Below, piece by piece: positions 15,705 through 25,726 of a stretch of DNA of 64,000 bases (the first letter of the stretch is position 1; each line of letters opens with the position of its first letter). Below the pieces are notes generated by a model. The model saw only the letters and a program-made list of their open reading frames with translations. It did not search any database and was not told where the DNA came from. The DNA is taken from assembly GCA_029557895.1 (NCBI GenBank), contig JAKQHT010000020.1:1-64000 (forward strand), written 5' to 3'. The position numbers and the translations under genes are program-made. The DNA is from Bacteroidota bacterium (GTDB taxonomy: Bacteria > Bacteroidota > Bacteroidia > Flavobacteriales > Flavobacteriaceae).

Positions 15705-18441
15705 CGGGAAGTTTGTAGGTTTATTGTGTTCTTACATTTCGGGTAATTCGTACAGCCTAAAAAGTTTCCGTATTGTCCGCTACGCTTGGTCATAAAACCA
15801 CTTTTGCAACTTGAGCAAAGTATGGTGTTCTCTAAAATTTCTATGTTGTTAAATGTCTGATTGCAACTTGGATAGTGTGAACAACCCAAAAACTGATTGT
15901 TCCTTGCTGTGTTTTGTCTGATTACAAGGTGTCCTGTTTGACAATACGGACAATTTGTTTTGCTTAATTTTTCGTTGTTGGCAGTTAGCAAAAAATCGTT
16001 GTCGGTTGCCAATTCTTCTGCAAATAGTGAAACATCAGTCGGAATAAGCAACACAACTTCGTTTTTGGTTCTTGTCAATGCTACATAAAAGAGTCTTCGT
16101 TCTTCTGCAAAACGATATTCTTCATCATCGCTTAACAGCAAAGACAACATTGGGTCGTCTGTCATTTTGTTTGGAAAACCAAGTAAATGATTTTTTAAGT
16201 TTAGGACAATTACGTTGTCAGCTTCCAACCCTTTTGATTTATGAACTGTGATGTATTTAAGTTCAATATCTTCAAAACCTTGCACTTCTAATTTGTCCGT
16301 CCGTTCGTAATACTTGATTTTACTGTTGGGTGTGAGTTTGATAAATTCGTTGATGTCAAAACTATGGCGACCCAAAACCAATATAGGTTTGTTTCCATTT
16401 TTGTCAATAAGTGCTTGGATTTCATTGATAAAAATATCTTCTGCATTGTCTTGGGAATAATAAACAAACTTAATCGGGTTTTCCAAAGGTTCTTTTTTAG
16501 ACTTCGGATTTTTGGATATTTGTTTGGTGTTTTTCTGAATGTACTTTGAAGTAATGTCAATAAGCGACTGCGAATTTCGATAGGTTTGTTCGATAAATAA
16601 CTGCTCGTATTTACCAACATATTTTTCAAAATTACTGAATAGCGAAATGTCGCTCCCTGCAAAACGATAAATAGATTGCCAGTCATCTCCAACGCAAATT
16701 AGTCTTGCTCCGGATAATTCCCGAATTTGTTTGATTAGATTGAAACGAGAATACGAAATGTCTTGATATTCGTCTATGATGATATGCTGATACGTGTATT
16801 TAGGTTTGTTTGCTTTAACGATGTCAGTTGCCTGATTTATCATATCATTAAAATCAATTTCGCTTTTCTCTTGTAGCGTATTATCGTACTTCTTGAGGAT
16901 TGGCAGAGCAAATTTCAAAAAGATATCTTGCCTTTCGAGCATATAACTGTTTTCGGCTTTTTTTCTGTCAGAAAACAAGTCTGTTATTGCTTGATAAGAT
17001 AGTTGTCTTGATTTGGAAAGATTGACAAAAGTGATGATTAGATTTATAATTTCCTTGCCAAAATTCATGTCGTTTTTGGTTACTTTGGAATAAATATCTT
17101 TTGTATCTCTTGGCTTGAAAATTATATTCTCATTTTCCAACATTTCACGCAGTTTGTCGAGCAAAATGTGGTCACGGTTGTAATATGAATAGGTTTCTAA
17201 AAGTTTGGTGTTATGTGTTTTATGAGCTTCACGTTTTAGCTCCATTTCTTCCACATATTTTTGTTCGTTGAATGGAGTTAGCCATTTAGCTCTGTTGTTT
17301 TCATCAACTCCAAAATGCTCTATATAAATGTCGTAATCTTTCAGATAAAAATCAGGACGATAAACGGTATTACCAAATGGATATGCTTTTTCGTATTCAT
17401 ACTCAATTCCGTTTAAATACAAAAAGTTAGCGATGGTCAATTCTTCAACGCTTTTTACTTTTTCACCTTGAATGGTGTCAAGTTTTGCTACGGCAACTTT
17501 ATTTAGTCCAGGTTCACATTTAGATTTCAAAGTCTGAAAATCTACACCTTTTTCAGTATCTAATTTTTCCCCAAGCGAACCGAAATTTTCGTGTTCTTCG
17601 GGAATGTTCATATAACACGCAACGTAAACAATATATGCTTCCAATGCTTTTGCATTGTTGAAAATTTCTTTTTCTAAATAATTTCTGACGATGTTGACCA
17701 ATGTGTTTTCATTGGTCAAGGTTGGGACGTTTTCAAGGTTTTGTTTTATGGTGTCATATCCAAGCTTATGGAATGTTGTTGCTCTAGCGTCAAGTCCAAT
17801 GTTTTTTAGACGTTCGTTAAGTTCATCGACCGTTTTTTTAGTAAACGATAAAAGTAAAATGTTTTCGGGCTTTACATTTTTTTGCTCGATGAGATATTTC
17901 ACTTTTCCAAGAATTGTCAAAGTTTTTCCCGAACCTGCACCTGCGATAATTAGGTTTGAATATTCGTCTGTTATTAGAGCGGTTCGCTGTTGGTCATCCA
18001 ATTTTTTACCCTCAACGTCATCAAAATATTGGTTAATTTTTTCTTTTTGTTCACGAACATAGTTTTGATTGTATTTGGCAATGTAGTTGTCAAAATCCCC
18101 AAAAACTTCATTGAATTGTTTGACAGTTTCTTCTTTCTTGTAAAAGTTAGTTTTGTTTTTAAAATACTTTCCAACAGCTGAATATTTTGATTTTATTTGG
18201 TCACGATGTACCCAAGTAACATAATCGTCTAACGCTTGAATAGTGTCAAAAAATGAGGCGATTTGTTGTAAGTTGTATAGGTAAGTGGTGTCTTGATATT
18301 TTTTCTTTTCTAACGATTGTCGGTAAACAATAAAAACCACTAACAATGCAACCACAATGATACTAAGTGTCAATGTCATATTCGTTAGTCGTGTTTATTA
18401 GACTTCGTTTGTTTCATCGGGGTTTCTTGCCTGGCAGATAA
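15614..18441 (-). mobile_element. Putative single integron-type cassette with a helicase gene
   Basis: On the minus strand the region starts just after a G in GTTATCTGCC (18442-18433) and ends at the G of GTTAGCA in attC-like site 3. Joining the ends gives GTTATCTG, whose complement CAGATAAC is exactly the left box of this cassette's site (8/8), while the present chromosomal neighbour (GTTAGCA) matches only the first four bases. No attC-like fold is seen on the upstream side, so it looks like a lone cassette inserted at a secondary GTT site between two convergent chromosomal genes. The content is by eye more A+T-rich than its neighbours. Confidence 0.58.
15668..18379 (-). CDS. UvrD/HelD-like SF1 helicase with embedded nuclease-like domain and zinc fingers
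   Basis: 903 residues. An N-terminal membrane segment (4-18) precedes a helical region. Walker A is AGAGSGKT (146-153), Walker B is IIIDEYQD (533-540), then GDDWQSIYRFAG (564-575), TVHKSKGLEA (711-720) and VALTRTK (766-772). Between helicase motifs, about 317-400, a restriction-like PD-(D/E)XK segment is suggested by RPDFYL (Asp343), YIEHFG (Glu354) and ELKRE (Lys382). Two topoisomerase-type C4 zinc fingers end the protein (CPYC...C and CSSC...C). Related to DNA helicase IV. Carried on a cassette, so a DNA-repair or anti-phage role is plausible but not shown. Its final codons overlap attC-like site 3. Confidence 0.85.
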   Translation of the reverse strand: MTLTLSIIVVALLVVFIVYRQSLEKKKYQDTTYLYNLQQIASFFDTIQALDDYVTWVHRDQIKSKYSAVGKYFKNKTNFYKKEETVKQFNEVFGDFDNYIAKYNQNYVREQKEKINQYFDDVEGKKLDDQQRTALITDEYSNLIIAGAGSGKTLTILGKVKYLIEQKNVKPENILLLSFTKKTVDELNERLKNIGLDARATTFHKLGYDTIKQNLENVPTLTNENTLVNIVRNYLEKEIFNNAKALEAYIVYVACYMNIPEEHENFGSLGEKLDTEKGVDFQTLKSKCEPGLNKVAVAKLDTIQGEKVKSVEELTIANFLYLNGIEYEYEKAYPFGNTVYRPDFYLKDYDIYIEHFGVDENNRAKWLTPFNEQKYVEEMELKREAHKTHNTKLLETYSYYNRDHILLDKLREMLENENIIFKPRDTKDIYSKVTKNDMNFGKEIINLIITFVNLSKSRQLSYQAITDLFSDRKKAENSYMLERQDIFLKFALPILKKYDNTLQEKSEIDFNDMINQATDIVKANKPKYTYQHIIIDEYQDISYSRFNLIKQIRELSGARLICVGDDWQSIYRFAGSDISLFSNFEKYVGKYEQLFIEQTYRNSQSLIDITSKYIQKNTKQISKNPKSKKEPLENPIKFVYYSQDNAEDIFINEIQALIDKNGNKPILVLGRHSFDINEFIKLTPNSKIKYYERTDKLEVQGFEDIELKYITVHKSKGLEADNVIVLNLKNHLLGFPNKMTDDPMLSLLLSDDEEYRFAEERRLFYVALTRTKNEVVLLIPTDVSLFAEELATDNDFLLTANNEKLSKTNCPYCQTGHLVIRQNTARNNQFLGCSHYPSCNQTFNNIEILENTILCSSCKSGFMTKRSGQYGNFLGCTNYPKCKNTINLQTSRTDNKGFARERV

Positions 18442-18522
18442 CATCAATATAAGGGCAGAAAATGAAAACGCAGTTGTGAGCGATTGAGCAAATTTCCAAT
18501 TTGAATGTCCTCAAGTCCTAAT

Positions 18523-20187
18523 TTACTCTACCGTTTCTCCCAACAAAACCCCCGAAACATTCCATGCACTAAAGCTACTTCCTTCGGGCAAACCCAGCGG
18601 AATATCGATATGGATGGTGTGTTCGCCCGCTTGCAAATCGCCCAAATCAATAAACATAGGATTTGTCACCGTTCCGGGGCACCAGTTAGAACGGCTATAA
18701 TCTGAAGATGACAATCCATTGACAAAATTGCCCGAAGCAGGATTAAACAACCTGTACGAACCACAATCCTGGCGCCAAGGAACAAAAGCAAAAGCAGACT
18801 GCCCGTCTAAATAAATGCTGTTTTTTTTGGGTACAAATTCATCGCCTTTTCCCCAACCGCCATGACCGGTAGTGATGTAACGCAATTGGGCGTTTTTAAC
18901 AGGCTTTTCCAAAGTAAAAACAACTTCCAAACCTTTGGGTTTTGAAAACATGGTGCCATATTCCTGACCGCCCATTTCCATAACATTGGTCGTATTAAAA
19001 AGCGGCAGGACAAAATTGGTTTTGCTTGTCTCTTCTTCTTGCGGATGAATAGTTATTTCTACCGAAACCCGATGGCCACCTTTATCGTAATTGCCAATAA
19101 AAACACCTACCCAAAGTTCGTTATCATTCAATATTGGTTGCAATTCTGAAATATCTTGTCTGTACTGCACCTCGCTATGCCACTGCTTATCTTTTAGTGA
19201 AATATGATTGTATTGCTTGATGCCAAAAGGCGTAAAGAAACGCATTAGCTCCGTTAGCGGCCTGTAATCGTCTTTTAAAACTACACCTTGGTATTTTTTC
19301 CCGTTTCCGTTTTCATAGATCGGCAAGGTATTAACACCGTTCTCAAAACCTTTATAAAATGTATTGCTATCATTTACGGGAATAACAAACAAAGAACCTG
19401 TACGGTCGTAGGCATCGCCTAAAGAATTGGTTTTCAATTGCACAAAAATCGGACTACCGGTACCAATAGCAGGAAATTTCACTTTGCGCAAAGCAATCGT
19501 TCCATTGGCAAACCGAAGTATGCTGTCGTTAGATTTTGATTGGTCCGAAAAATTAACCGTTTCATTTTCAAAAATTTGAAGCGTAACAAAGCGGCTTTTC
19601 CAAAGCAAATCGCGATAGGTCGGTTTGTCTAAAAAATCGGTTTGAGGCAGTGAAATACTTGCCGGCAATGCTTTTAGTTTTTCAACCTTTGTTGCCAAAA
19701 TTACAAAGCTGCCATTTCGGCTCATCTCAAGGACCAAACCCAAATTTTGCCCGATAACAGTTGGCGCGCCCTGCACGTTTAGGCCATCGGTGTACCACAG
19801 TTCAATGGTGTTGGAGTTGATGATGGTTTTGGCTTTTTTGCAACGGTATCCCAATATGGTTTTGGTTTCATCAATAAACTCAAAAGACTGCAGTTTTAAC
19901 TCCGATGTATCTTGCATTGCAATCGCCCTATTTTTGCTTAATTGTGCATATTGAAGGACGCTATGGTCGTTACGGTTTATATATGTTTGCTCTGAAGGAA
20001 AACCTGCTTTGCCCGAAAATATAGTTTCAGTACTTATCAAGGTCAAAGAAGGGTTTGCAAAAACCCAAATGGCGTCTTGGTTTTCGAGTTTGGCACCGTT
20101 ATTCCATTTTTCATAGGTTATTTTATACGATTGCCCGTATATCGAAACAGCACATAAAAAAAGTAGAAATGACCATAAATTTTTCAT
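18523..20187 (-). CDS. Secreted PNGase F-like protein with GLPGLI-type N-terminal region
   Basis: 554 residues with a signal peptide (1-18). Residues 20-190 resemble GLPGLI-family proteins (YKITYEKWNNGA...ETKTILGYRCKKA, ELWYTDGL). The C-terminal ~330 residues resemble peptide-N-glycosidase F: DAYDRTGSLFVIP, YITTGHGGWGKGDEF, a Cys-containing block and SNWCPGTVTNPMFIDL (Trp502-Cys503). PNGase F removes N-glycans from glycoproteins. Catalytic residues could not be placed with certainty, so activity is unproven. Lies 18 bp upstream of nothing co-directional except ytxJ, whose stop is 18 bp before its start, so the two may be co-transcribed. Confidence 0.75.
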   Translation of the reverse strand: MKNLWSFLLFLCAVSIYGQSYKITYEKWNNGAKLENQDAIWVFANPSLTLISTETIFSGKAGFPSEQTYINRNDHSVLQYAQLSKNRAIAMQDTSELKLQSFEFIDETKTILGYRCKKAKTIINSNTIELWYTDGLNVQGAPTVIGQNLGLVLEMSRNGSFVILATKVEKLKALPASISLPQTDFLDKPTYRDLLWKSRFVTLQIFENETVNFSDQSKSNDSILRFANGTIALRKVKFPAIGTGSPIFVQLKTNSLGDAYDRTGSLFVIPVNDSNTFYKGFENGVNTLPIYENGNGKKYQGVVLKDDYRPLTELMRFFTPFGIKQYNHISLKDKQWHSEVQYRQDISELQPILNDNELWVGVFIGNYDKGGHRVSVEITIHPQEEETSKTNFVLPLFNTTNVMEMGGQEYGTMFSKPKGLEVVFTLEKPVKNAQLRYITTGHGGWGKGDEFVPKKNSIYLDGQSAFAFVPWRQDCGSYRLFNPASGNFVNGLSSSDYSRSNWCPGTVTNPMFIDLGDLQAGEHTIHIDIPLGLPEGSSFSAWNVSGVLLGETVE

Positions 20188-20205
20188 GAAATATTTTTTT
20201 CCGGT

Positions 20206-20586
20206 TTATTCTAAAGGCAATCCATTAATTGCACCATGACTAGCATGCGCAACCACGACACCGTTTTTGATGAGTAATACCTGTGGCGATTCGTGCACAA
20301 CACCAAAGGTTGCGGCAATTTCGTTCGAAACATCACGGTGGTTCAGCAAATCCAAAAAGTGGATATCCAAACGTTCATTGGTCAGGTCAAAATCTTTTTC
20401 AAACTGGTTGAGTACCATCCTACTGATACCGCAACGTGTGGAATGCTTAAAAATCAATTGTGTTTTTTCTGTGGATTTGGCCTTTATCCCATCCAATTGT
20501 TCCACAGAATGTAAGGCATTCCAGGGCAATGTTTTGGTTTCTTTTTCTTCGGATGCCTTTCCGAATATTTTATTCATGATACCCAT
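20206..20586 (-). CDS. ytxJ: YtxJ-like bacillithiol-system thioredoxin-fold protein
   Basis: A ~126-residue monothiol thioredoxin-like protein (DUF2847). It shows IFKHSTRCGISRM with a single active Cys and SPQVLLIKNG with the cis-Pro loop. These are proposed monothiol bacilliredoxins that remove bacillithiol from proteins. The frame extends upstream to 20649 with a hydrophobic stretch, but the usual flavobacterial start (MxxxNKIFG) supports the Met at 20586, or the one at 20577. Followed after 18 bp by the PNGase F-like gene. Confidence 0.8.
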   Translation of the reverse strand: MGIMNKIFGKASEEKETKTLPWNALHSVEQLDGIKAKSTEKTQLIFKHSTRCGISRMVLNQFEKDFDLTNERLDIHFLDLLNHRDVSNEIAATFGVVHESPQVLLIKNGVVVAHASHGAINGLPLE

Positions 20587-21132
20587 AATGTTCCATTTGA
20601 TGCACAAAATTACGAAAATTGCAGATACAAACACGGCTGCAGGTTTCACGACCTACATTTAGATTGTTATCTAAAAATTAGGCATGTTTTCCGATCAGAA
20701 GGGAAATTTTTTGTGGTTTGATGATGTGCATTTTAGCTTTCCGCAGATATCACAACCATTGACAGGGCCATAAAAACATTAAAAACGAATACAATAAAAA
20801 CGAGATGAAGCTCTTAAAAACAATAACCTCACACAGTTTTGCACAGCCAATGCCGTTAACAACGTTTTGGATCAACAACTAACAACCAAAGGGTCCAAAA
20901 AACAATTGGATCCCTTGTTGGAACGGCTTATCGAAATTGCAATTTGTCATCTTTCGGTTACAACGAAAAAAAAAACCGCAAATGTTCCAATACGAACAAT
21001 ATTGAAGCACGGCCACACCCAATATCCAGACAAAAAGTCACCCCAAAAACAATCAGATACAGACATTTTGTCCTAAAATCAATACATAAAACACTTGGTA
21101 AGATTCTTGTTTAAAACATTCAAAACAACAAA
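20587..21132. other. Intergenic region upstream of clpB
   Basis: No supported gene. A 69-codon frame at 20867-21076 has an unlikely composition and no ribosome site. A hairpin GGGTCCAA / TTGGATCCC lies at 20891-20914, extended by CCAA/TTGG outside. No CIRCE-like heat-shock operator and no clear -7 box were found. Confidence 0.5.
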
Positions 21133-23745
21133 ATGACCATGAACAATTTCACAATAAAATCACAAGAAGCCATACAGCAAGCCCAACAATTGGCACAACA
21201 GTATGGACATCAACAGATAGAAAACGAACACCTGTTTTACGGGATTCTTGAAGTTGATGAAAACGTATTGCCGTTTTTGCTAAAAAAACTGAACGTCAAT
21301 ATTTCGACCCTAAAACAGATGCTCGTAAGGCAGATTGAAAGCTTCCCGAAAGTTTCGGGCGGCGATTTGATGCTCTCTCGCGAAGCCAACAAAACGGTCA
21401 ACGAGGCCTCCATCATCGCCAAAAAGATGAAAGACGATTACGTATCTGTTGAGCATTTAGTGCTTGCCATTTTTAAATCAAACAGCAAGATTGCCCAAAT
21501 GCTCAAAGACCAAGGCGTGACCGAAAAAGACCTTCAAGCCGCTATTGACGAACTTCGCAAAGGCGACCGCGTCACTTCCCAAAGTCAGGAAGACACGTAC
21601 AATGCACTCAACAAGTATGCAAAAAATTTAAATCAACTTGCCAAAGACGGCAAGCTCGACCCGGTTATCGGGCGCGACGAAGAAATACGCCGCATCTTGC
21701 AAATCCTGTCGCGCCGCACCAAAAACAACCCAATTCTCGTGGGCGAACCCGGCACCGGAAAAACTGCCATTGCCGAAGGTTTGGCGCACCGCATCGTGGA
21801 TGGCGATATCCCGGAAAATTTGAAAGACAAGCAAATTTTTGCCTTGGACATGGGCGCACTGATTGCCGGAGCAAAATACAAAGGCGAGTTTGAAGAACGT
21901 CTGAAAGCTGTTGTCAAAGAAGTTACGTCCAGTGAAGGCGACATCGTACTATTCATTGACGAAATCCATACACTGGTCGGTGCCGGTGGCGGCGAAGGCG
22001 CCATGGATGCCGCAAATATCCTAAAACCGGCATTGGCACGCGGCGAACTGCGTGCAGTAGGCGCAACAACATTGGACGAATACCAAAAATATTTTGAAAA
22101 AGACAAAGCCCTGGAGCGCCGTTTTCAAAAAGTAATGGTGGACGAGCCCGATACCGAAAGCGCCATTTCCATTTTGCGGGGCATCAAAGAAAAGTACGAA
22201 ACACACCACAAAGTACGCATCAAAGACGAAGCCATCATCGGGGCAGTCGAACTATCCGAACGCTACATTACCAACCGTTTTTTGCCGGACAAAGCCATTG
22301 ACCTCATGGATGAAGCCGCCTCAAAATTGCGCATGGAAATAAACAGCAAACCCGAAGAATTGGACGTATTGGACCGAAAGATCATGCAACTCGAAATAGA
22401 AATCGAAGCCATAAAAAGAGAAGGCGACGATACAAAGCTAAAAAACCTTCGGTCAGATTTGGCCAACTTTAAAGAGCAACGCAACGAGATCAATGCCAAA
22501 TGGAAAAGCGAAAAAGAAGTGGTGGACAACATCCAGAACACCAAGCTGCAAATTGAAAATTACAAGCTCGAAGCCGAACGTGCCGAACGTGAAGGCGATT
22601 ACGGAAAAGTAGCCGAAATACGCTACGGAAAAATCAAAGAAGCACAAGAGCGACTCGATGCACTTCAGAAAACATTGCAGGAAAACCAGCAAGGAAACTC
22701 TCTTATCAAAGAAGAAGTCACCTACGAAGATATTGCCGAGGTGGTTGCCAAATGGACCGGCATACCAGTGACCAAGATGTTACAGAGCGACAAGGAAAAA
22801 CTTCTAAAACTCGAAGACCAGTTGCACAAACGGGTCATTGGGCAGGACGAAGCCATACAGGCCGTGAGCGATGCCGTAAGACGCAGCCGTGCCGGACTCC
22901 AAAACGCACAGAAACCCATTGGCACGTTTTTGTTCCTCGGAACAACAGGTGTCGGTAAAACCGAATTGGCAAAAGCCTTGGCCGAATTCCTCTTTGATGA
23001 CGAAAACGCCATGACCCGCATTGACATGAGCGAATACCAAGAGCGCCATGCCGTGAGCCGATTGGTTGGTGCGCCTCCAGGATACATAGGCTATGACGAA
23101 GGCGGGCAACTTACCGAAGCCGTACGCCGCAAACCGTATTCGGTGGTATTACTTGACGAAATTGAAAAAGCGCATCCCGACACGTTCAACATCTTGTTGC
23201 AAGTGCTGGATGAAGGCCGCTTGACAGACAACAAGGGCCGTCTTGCAGATTTCAAGAACGCCATCATTATCATGACCTCAAACATGGGAAGCCACATTAT
23301 CCAAGAACGTTTTGAAGCCACAAAAGACATCGAAAGCGCTATGGAAGCGGCCAAAAACGACGTACTCGGGCTTCTCAAGCAAACGGTAAGGCCCGAGTTT
23401 TTGAACCGTATTGATGATATCATTATGTTCACGCCATTGACCCAAAAAGACATCGTTGAGATCGTGGGATTGCAACTCAAAGGCCTGACAAAAATGTTGG
23501 CAAAACAGGGCATCACTTTTGACGCCACACAGGAAGCCATTGCCTATCTGGCAAAAAAAGGCTACGACCCCGAATATGGTGCTCGCCCCGTAAAAAGGAC
23601 CATCCAGAAAGAGGTACTCAACGCATTGAGCAAGGAACTGCTCTCGGGCAAAATCAAGACCGACAGCATCATCTTACTGGATGCATTTGATAGTCAATTG
23701 GTATTCAGAAACCAAGGACACCACTTGGTTGAAGACAAGTCCTGA
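21133..23745 (+). CDS. clpB: ATP-dependent disaggregase ClpB
   Basis: A hexameric AAA+ chaperone that threads aggregated proteins with DnaK. 870 residues, the usual length. Clp-N repeats occupy 1-150, first Walker A GEPGTGKT (204-211) with Walker [11 protein letters not shown], a coiled-coil middle domain about 410-530, second Walker A GTTGVGKT near 600 with [11 protein letters not shown], and a ClpB C-terminal domain. No IGF/L loop for ClpP binding was seen. Start is ATG at 21133 or 21139 (MTMNNF or MNNF). Single gene with a terminator after it. Confidence 0.97.
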   Translation: MTMNNFTIKSQEAIQQAQQLAQQYGHQQIENEHLFYGILEVDENVLPFLLKKLNVNISTLKQMLVRQIESFPKVSGGDLMLSREANKTVNEASIIAKKMKDDYVSVEHLVLAIFKSNSKIAQMLKDQGVTEKDLQAAIDELRKGDRVTSQSQEDTYNALNKYAKNLNQLAKDGKLDPVIGRDEEIRRILQILSRRTKNNPILVGEPGTGKTAIAEGLAHRIVDGDIPENLKDKQIFALDMGALIAGAKYKGEFEERLKAVVKEVTSSEGDIVLFIDEIHTLVGAGGGEGAMDAANILKPALARGELRAVGATTLDEYQKYFEKDKALERRFQKVMVDEPDTESAISILRGIKEKYETHHKVRIKDEAIIGAVELSERYITNRFLPDKAIDLMDEAASKLRMEINSKPEELDVLDRKIMQLEIEIEAIKREGDDTKLKNLRSDLANFKEQRNEINAKWKSEKEVVDNIQNTKLQIENYKLEAERAEREGDYGKVAEIRYGKIKEAQERLDALQKTLQENQQGNSLIKEEVTYEDIAEVVAKWTGIPVTKMLQSDKEKLLKLEDQLHKRVIGQDEAIQAVSDAVRRSRAGLQNAQKPIGTFLFLGTTGVGKTELAKALAEFLFDDENAMTRIDMSEYQERHAVSRLVGAPPGYIGYDEGGQLTEAVRRKPYSVVLLDEIEKAHPDTFNILLQVLDEGRLTDNKGRLADFKNAIIIMTSNMGSHIIQERFEATKDIESAMEAAKNDVLGLLKQTVRPEFLNRIDDIIMFTPLTQKDIVEIVGLQLKGLTKMLAKQGITFDATQEAIAYLAKKGYDPEYGARPVKRTIQKEVLNALSKELLSGKIKTDSIILLDAFDSQLVFRNQGHHLVEDKS

Positions 23746-24157
23746 TCATGCGCAACAACCATTGGGAACAAGTTTGGAACATCCGGAATTTAGATTCATT
23801 AAACCCAATAAGCTCCAACCCTTTAATCCATAATTTTTTGGTTGGTTAATGGTAAGTGGCACAAAGCTTTTTAAGAATGAGTGCCACTTATTTTTTCTAA
23901 GGAAATCAAAAAATTGTTAAACATTAGCCAAAATAACGTTTTCGTATCAGAAACAGCGAACTTTTTTCGTTTTATGCACGTAATTATTAAAACAAACATT
24001 GCTAATTTTGCACCATATTTTGAAAGCAATACCACAGACAAATGATTAAAATCCGGACGAAAGGCAAAAATGCCTTACCGTTCATCTAAAAAGTCATTAT
24101 TTTCTTTATCAAAACAGCTTCAAACCGTACTTTTAGACCACTTAACCCGAATCAAAA
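23746..24157. other. Intergenic region between clpB and deoC
   Basis: No gene. It contains the clpB terminator hairpin at 23854-23897 and a TAATTTTG at 24003-24010 that fits the -7 consensus and could start a ~145-nt leader for deoC. Confidence 0.5.
23854..23897 (+). terminator. Intrinsic terminator of clpB
   Basis: AAGTGGCAC (23854-23862) pairs perfectly with GTGCCACTT (23881-23889), followed by ATTTTTTC. The loop is 18 nt. Confidence 0.7.
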
Positions 24158-24820
24158 ATGAAAGTCAACAGTTATATTGACCACACACTATTAAAGCCCG
24201 GCACCACCGAACGACAAATCATCGACTTGTGCAATGAGGCCAAAAAACACCAATTCTATTCCGTTTGTGTCAACAGCGCTTATGTACCTCTGTGCAAACA
24301 GCTATTGTCAAAAACCTATATCAAAATCTGCGCTACCGTTGGGTTTCCACTTGGGGCAATGAGTACCGAAAGCAAAGCTTTTGAGGCCCAAAAAGCAGTG
24401 GCCGACGGCGCCAACGAAATTGATATGGTCATGAACATCGGCTTTATGAAGAGCAAAAATTATGTGGCCGTATTCAAAGATATTGCTGCCGTCAAAACGG
24501 CCATAGGCAAAATCCCTTTGAAAGTCATTTTGGAAATCAGCGAACTATCAAAAAACGAAATCATCAAGGCCTGTGAAATTTGTCTCGATGCCAATGCAGA
24601 TTTCATCAAGACCTCTACCGGGTTTTCCAAGAGCGGTGCCACTTTGACAGCCGTAAAGATCATCAAAAAGACCGTGCGCAACAATGCACGGATAAAAGCT
24701 TCCGGCGGCATCGGCGATTATGAAACTGCCATAAAATACATTGAAGCAGGCGCTGACAGGATCGGCACTTCTTCCGGTGTAGCCATCCTAAACGGAGAAA
24801 TGTCAATTTCAGATTATTAA
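24158..24820 (+). CDS. deoC: Deoxyribose-phosphate aldolase
   Basis: 220-residue class I aldolase splitting 2-deoxyribose 5-phosphate into acetaldehyde and glyceraldehyde 3-phosphate. Seen are SYIDHTLLKP at the start, EIDMVMNIG, VILEISEL, the Schiff-base region FIKTSTGF and IKASGGIGD with the second catalytic lysine. Followed by deoD about 190 bp later, the usual partner in deoxynucleoside salvage. Confidence 0.94.
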   Translation: MKVNSYIDHTLLKPGTTERQIIDLCNEAKKHQFYSVCVNSAYVPLCKQLLSKTYIKICATVGFPLGAMSTESKAFEAQKAVADGANEIDMVMNIGFMKSKNYVAVFKDIAAVKTAIGKIPLKVILEISELSKNEIIKACEICLDANADFIKTSTGFSKSGATLTAVKIIKKTVRNNARIKASGGIGDYETAIKYIEAGADRIGTSSGVAILNGEMSISDY

Positions 24821-24978
24821 GCAATTGAGCCGTCGGATTGCATTGTTTGTTCGGCAGCTATCCCATACACCAATTTACCCGATTATTACATAATGCGGAT
24901 GTAACTGCTTTTCTGCCACGATTATATGGGCAATATCAAAATTACGCAATTCTTCAGCTGTCCAATGACTAATTTTTT

Positions 24979-24986
24979 TATCTTTG
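24979..24986 (+). promoter_or_regulatory. deoD -7 promoter element
   Basis: TATCTTTG matches TAnnTTTG and lies 22 bp before the ATG at 25009. It would start transcription after the in-frame ATG at 24988, supporting the later start. Confidence 0.45.
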
Positions 24987-25008
24987 GATGGTAACAAAAC
25001 CATCACAA

Positions 25009-25707
25009 ATGAGCGTACACATCGAAGCCAAAAAAGGTGAAATAGCAGAAACCATTCTTCTACCGGGAGACCCGTTGCGGGCCAAATGGATTGCCGAAAC
25101 ATTTTTTGAAAACCCCGTTTGTTTCAACAAGGTCAGGGGCATGTTGGGATTTACCGGCACCTATAAAGGCAAACCCATTTCCACTATGGGAACCGGCATG
25201 GGCGTACCCAGCATTTCCATCTATGCACACGAGCTCATCAATGAATATGGCGTTAAAAACCTTATCCGGGTAGGCAGTGCAGGTTCATACCAAAAGCACA
25301 TCAAAATACGCGATATCGTCCTTGCCATGGCCGCATCCTCAAATTCGGGTGTCAACGAACTGCGTTTTGGCGGTGCCGATTATGCCCCGACGGCCAATTT
25401 TGGGTTGTTCCAAAAAGCCGTTGCTGCCGCAAAAGCAAAAGGCATCGATGTTAAGGCCGGCAATGTGTTTACTTCCGATGAATTTTATGCCGACGATTTA
25501 GAATCTTATAAAAAATGGAGCAAGTTTGGTGTGCTTTGCGTCGAAATGGAAACCGCAGGGCTTTATACCGTAGCGGCAAAACACGAAGTGAATGCCTTGA
25601 GCATCTTGACCATTTCCGATTCTTTGGTGACCGGCGAACGTACCTCTGCCATGGAACGCGAAACAACCTTTAAGGGCATGATTGAAATTGCTTTGGAACT
25701 CGCCTAA
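25009..25707 (+). CDS. deoD: Purine-nucleoside phosphorylase, DeoD type
   Basis: 232 residues from the ATG at 25009 ([20 protein letters not shown]). It cleaves purine (deoxy)nucleosides with phosphate. Motifs are [54 protein letters not shown] (nucleoside binding) and the catalytic Asp in [10 protein letters not shown]. An upstream in-frame ATG at 24988 exists but overlaps the promoter. Works with deoC in nucleoside salvage. Confidence 0.94.
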   Translation: MSVHIEAKKGEIAETILLPGDPLRAKWIAETFFENPVCFNKVRGMLGFTGTYKGKPISTMGTGMGVPSISIYAHELINEYGVKNLIRVGSAGSYQKHIKIRDIVLAMAASSNSGVNELRFGGADYAPTANFGLFQKAVAAAKAKGIDVKAGNVFTSDEFYADDLESYKKWSKFGVLCVEMETAGLYTVAAKHEVNALSILTISDSLVTGERTSAMERETTFKGMIEIALELA

Positions 25708-25726
25708 AACCATCACACTTTAAACG

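Noticed and set aside
20867..21076. 69-codon frame before clpB
   Set aside because: Low-complexity, Lys/Thr/Gln-rich translation, no ribosome site and no family likeness; it covers a hairpin.
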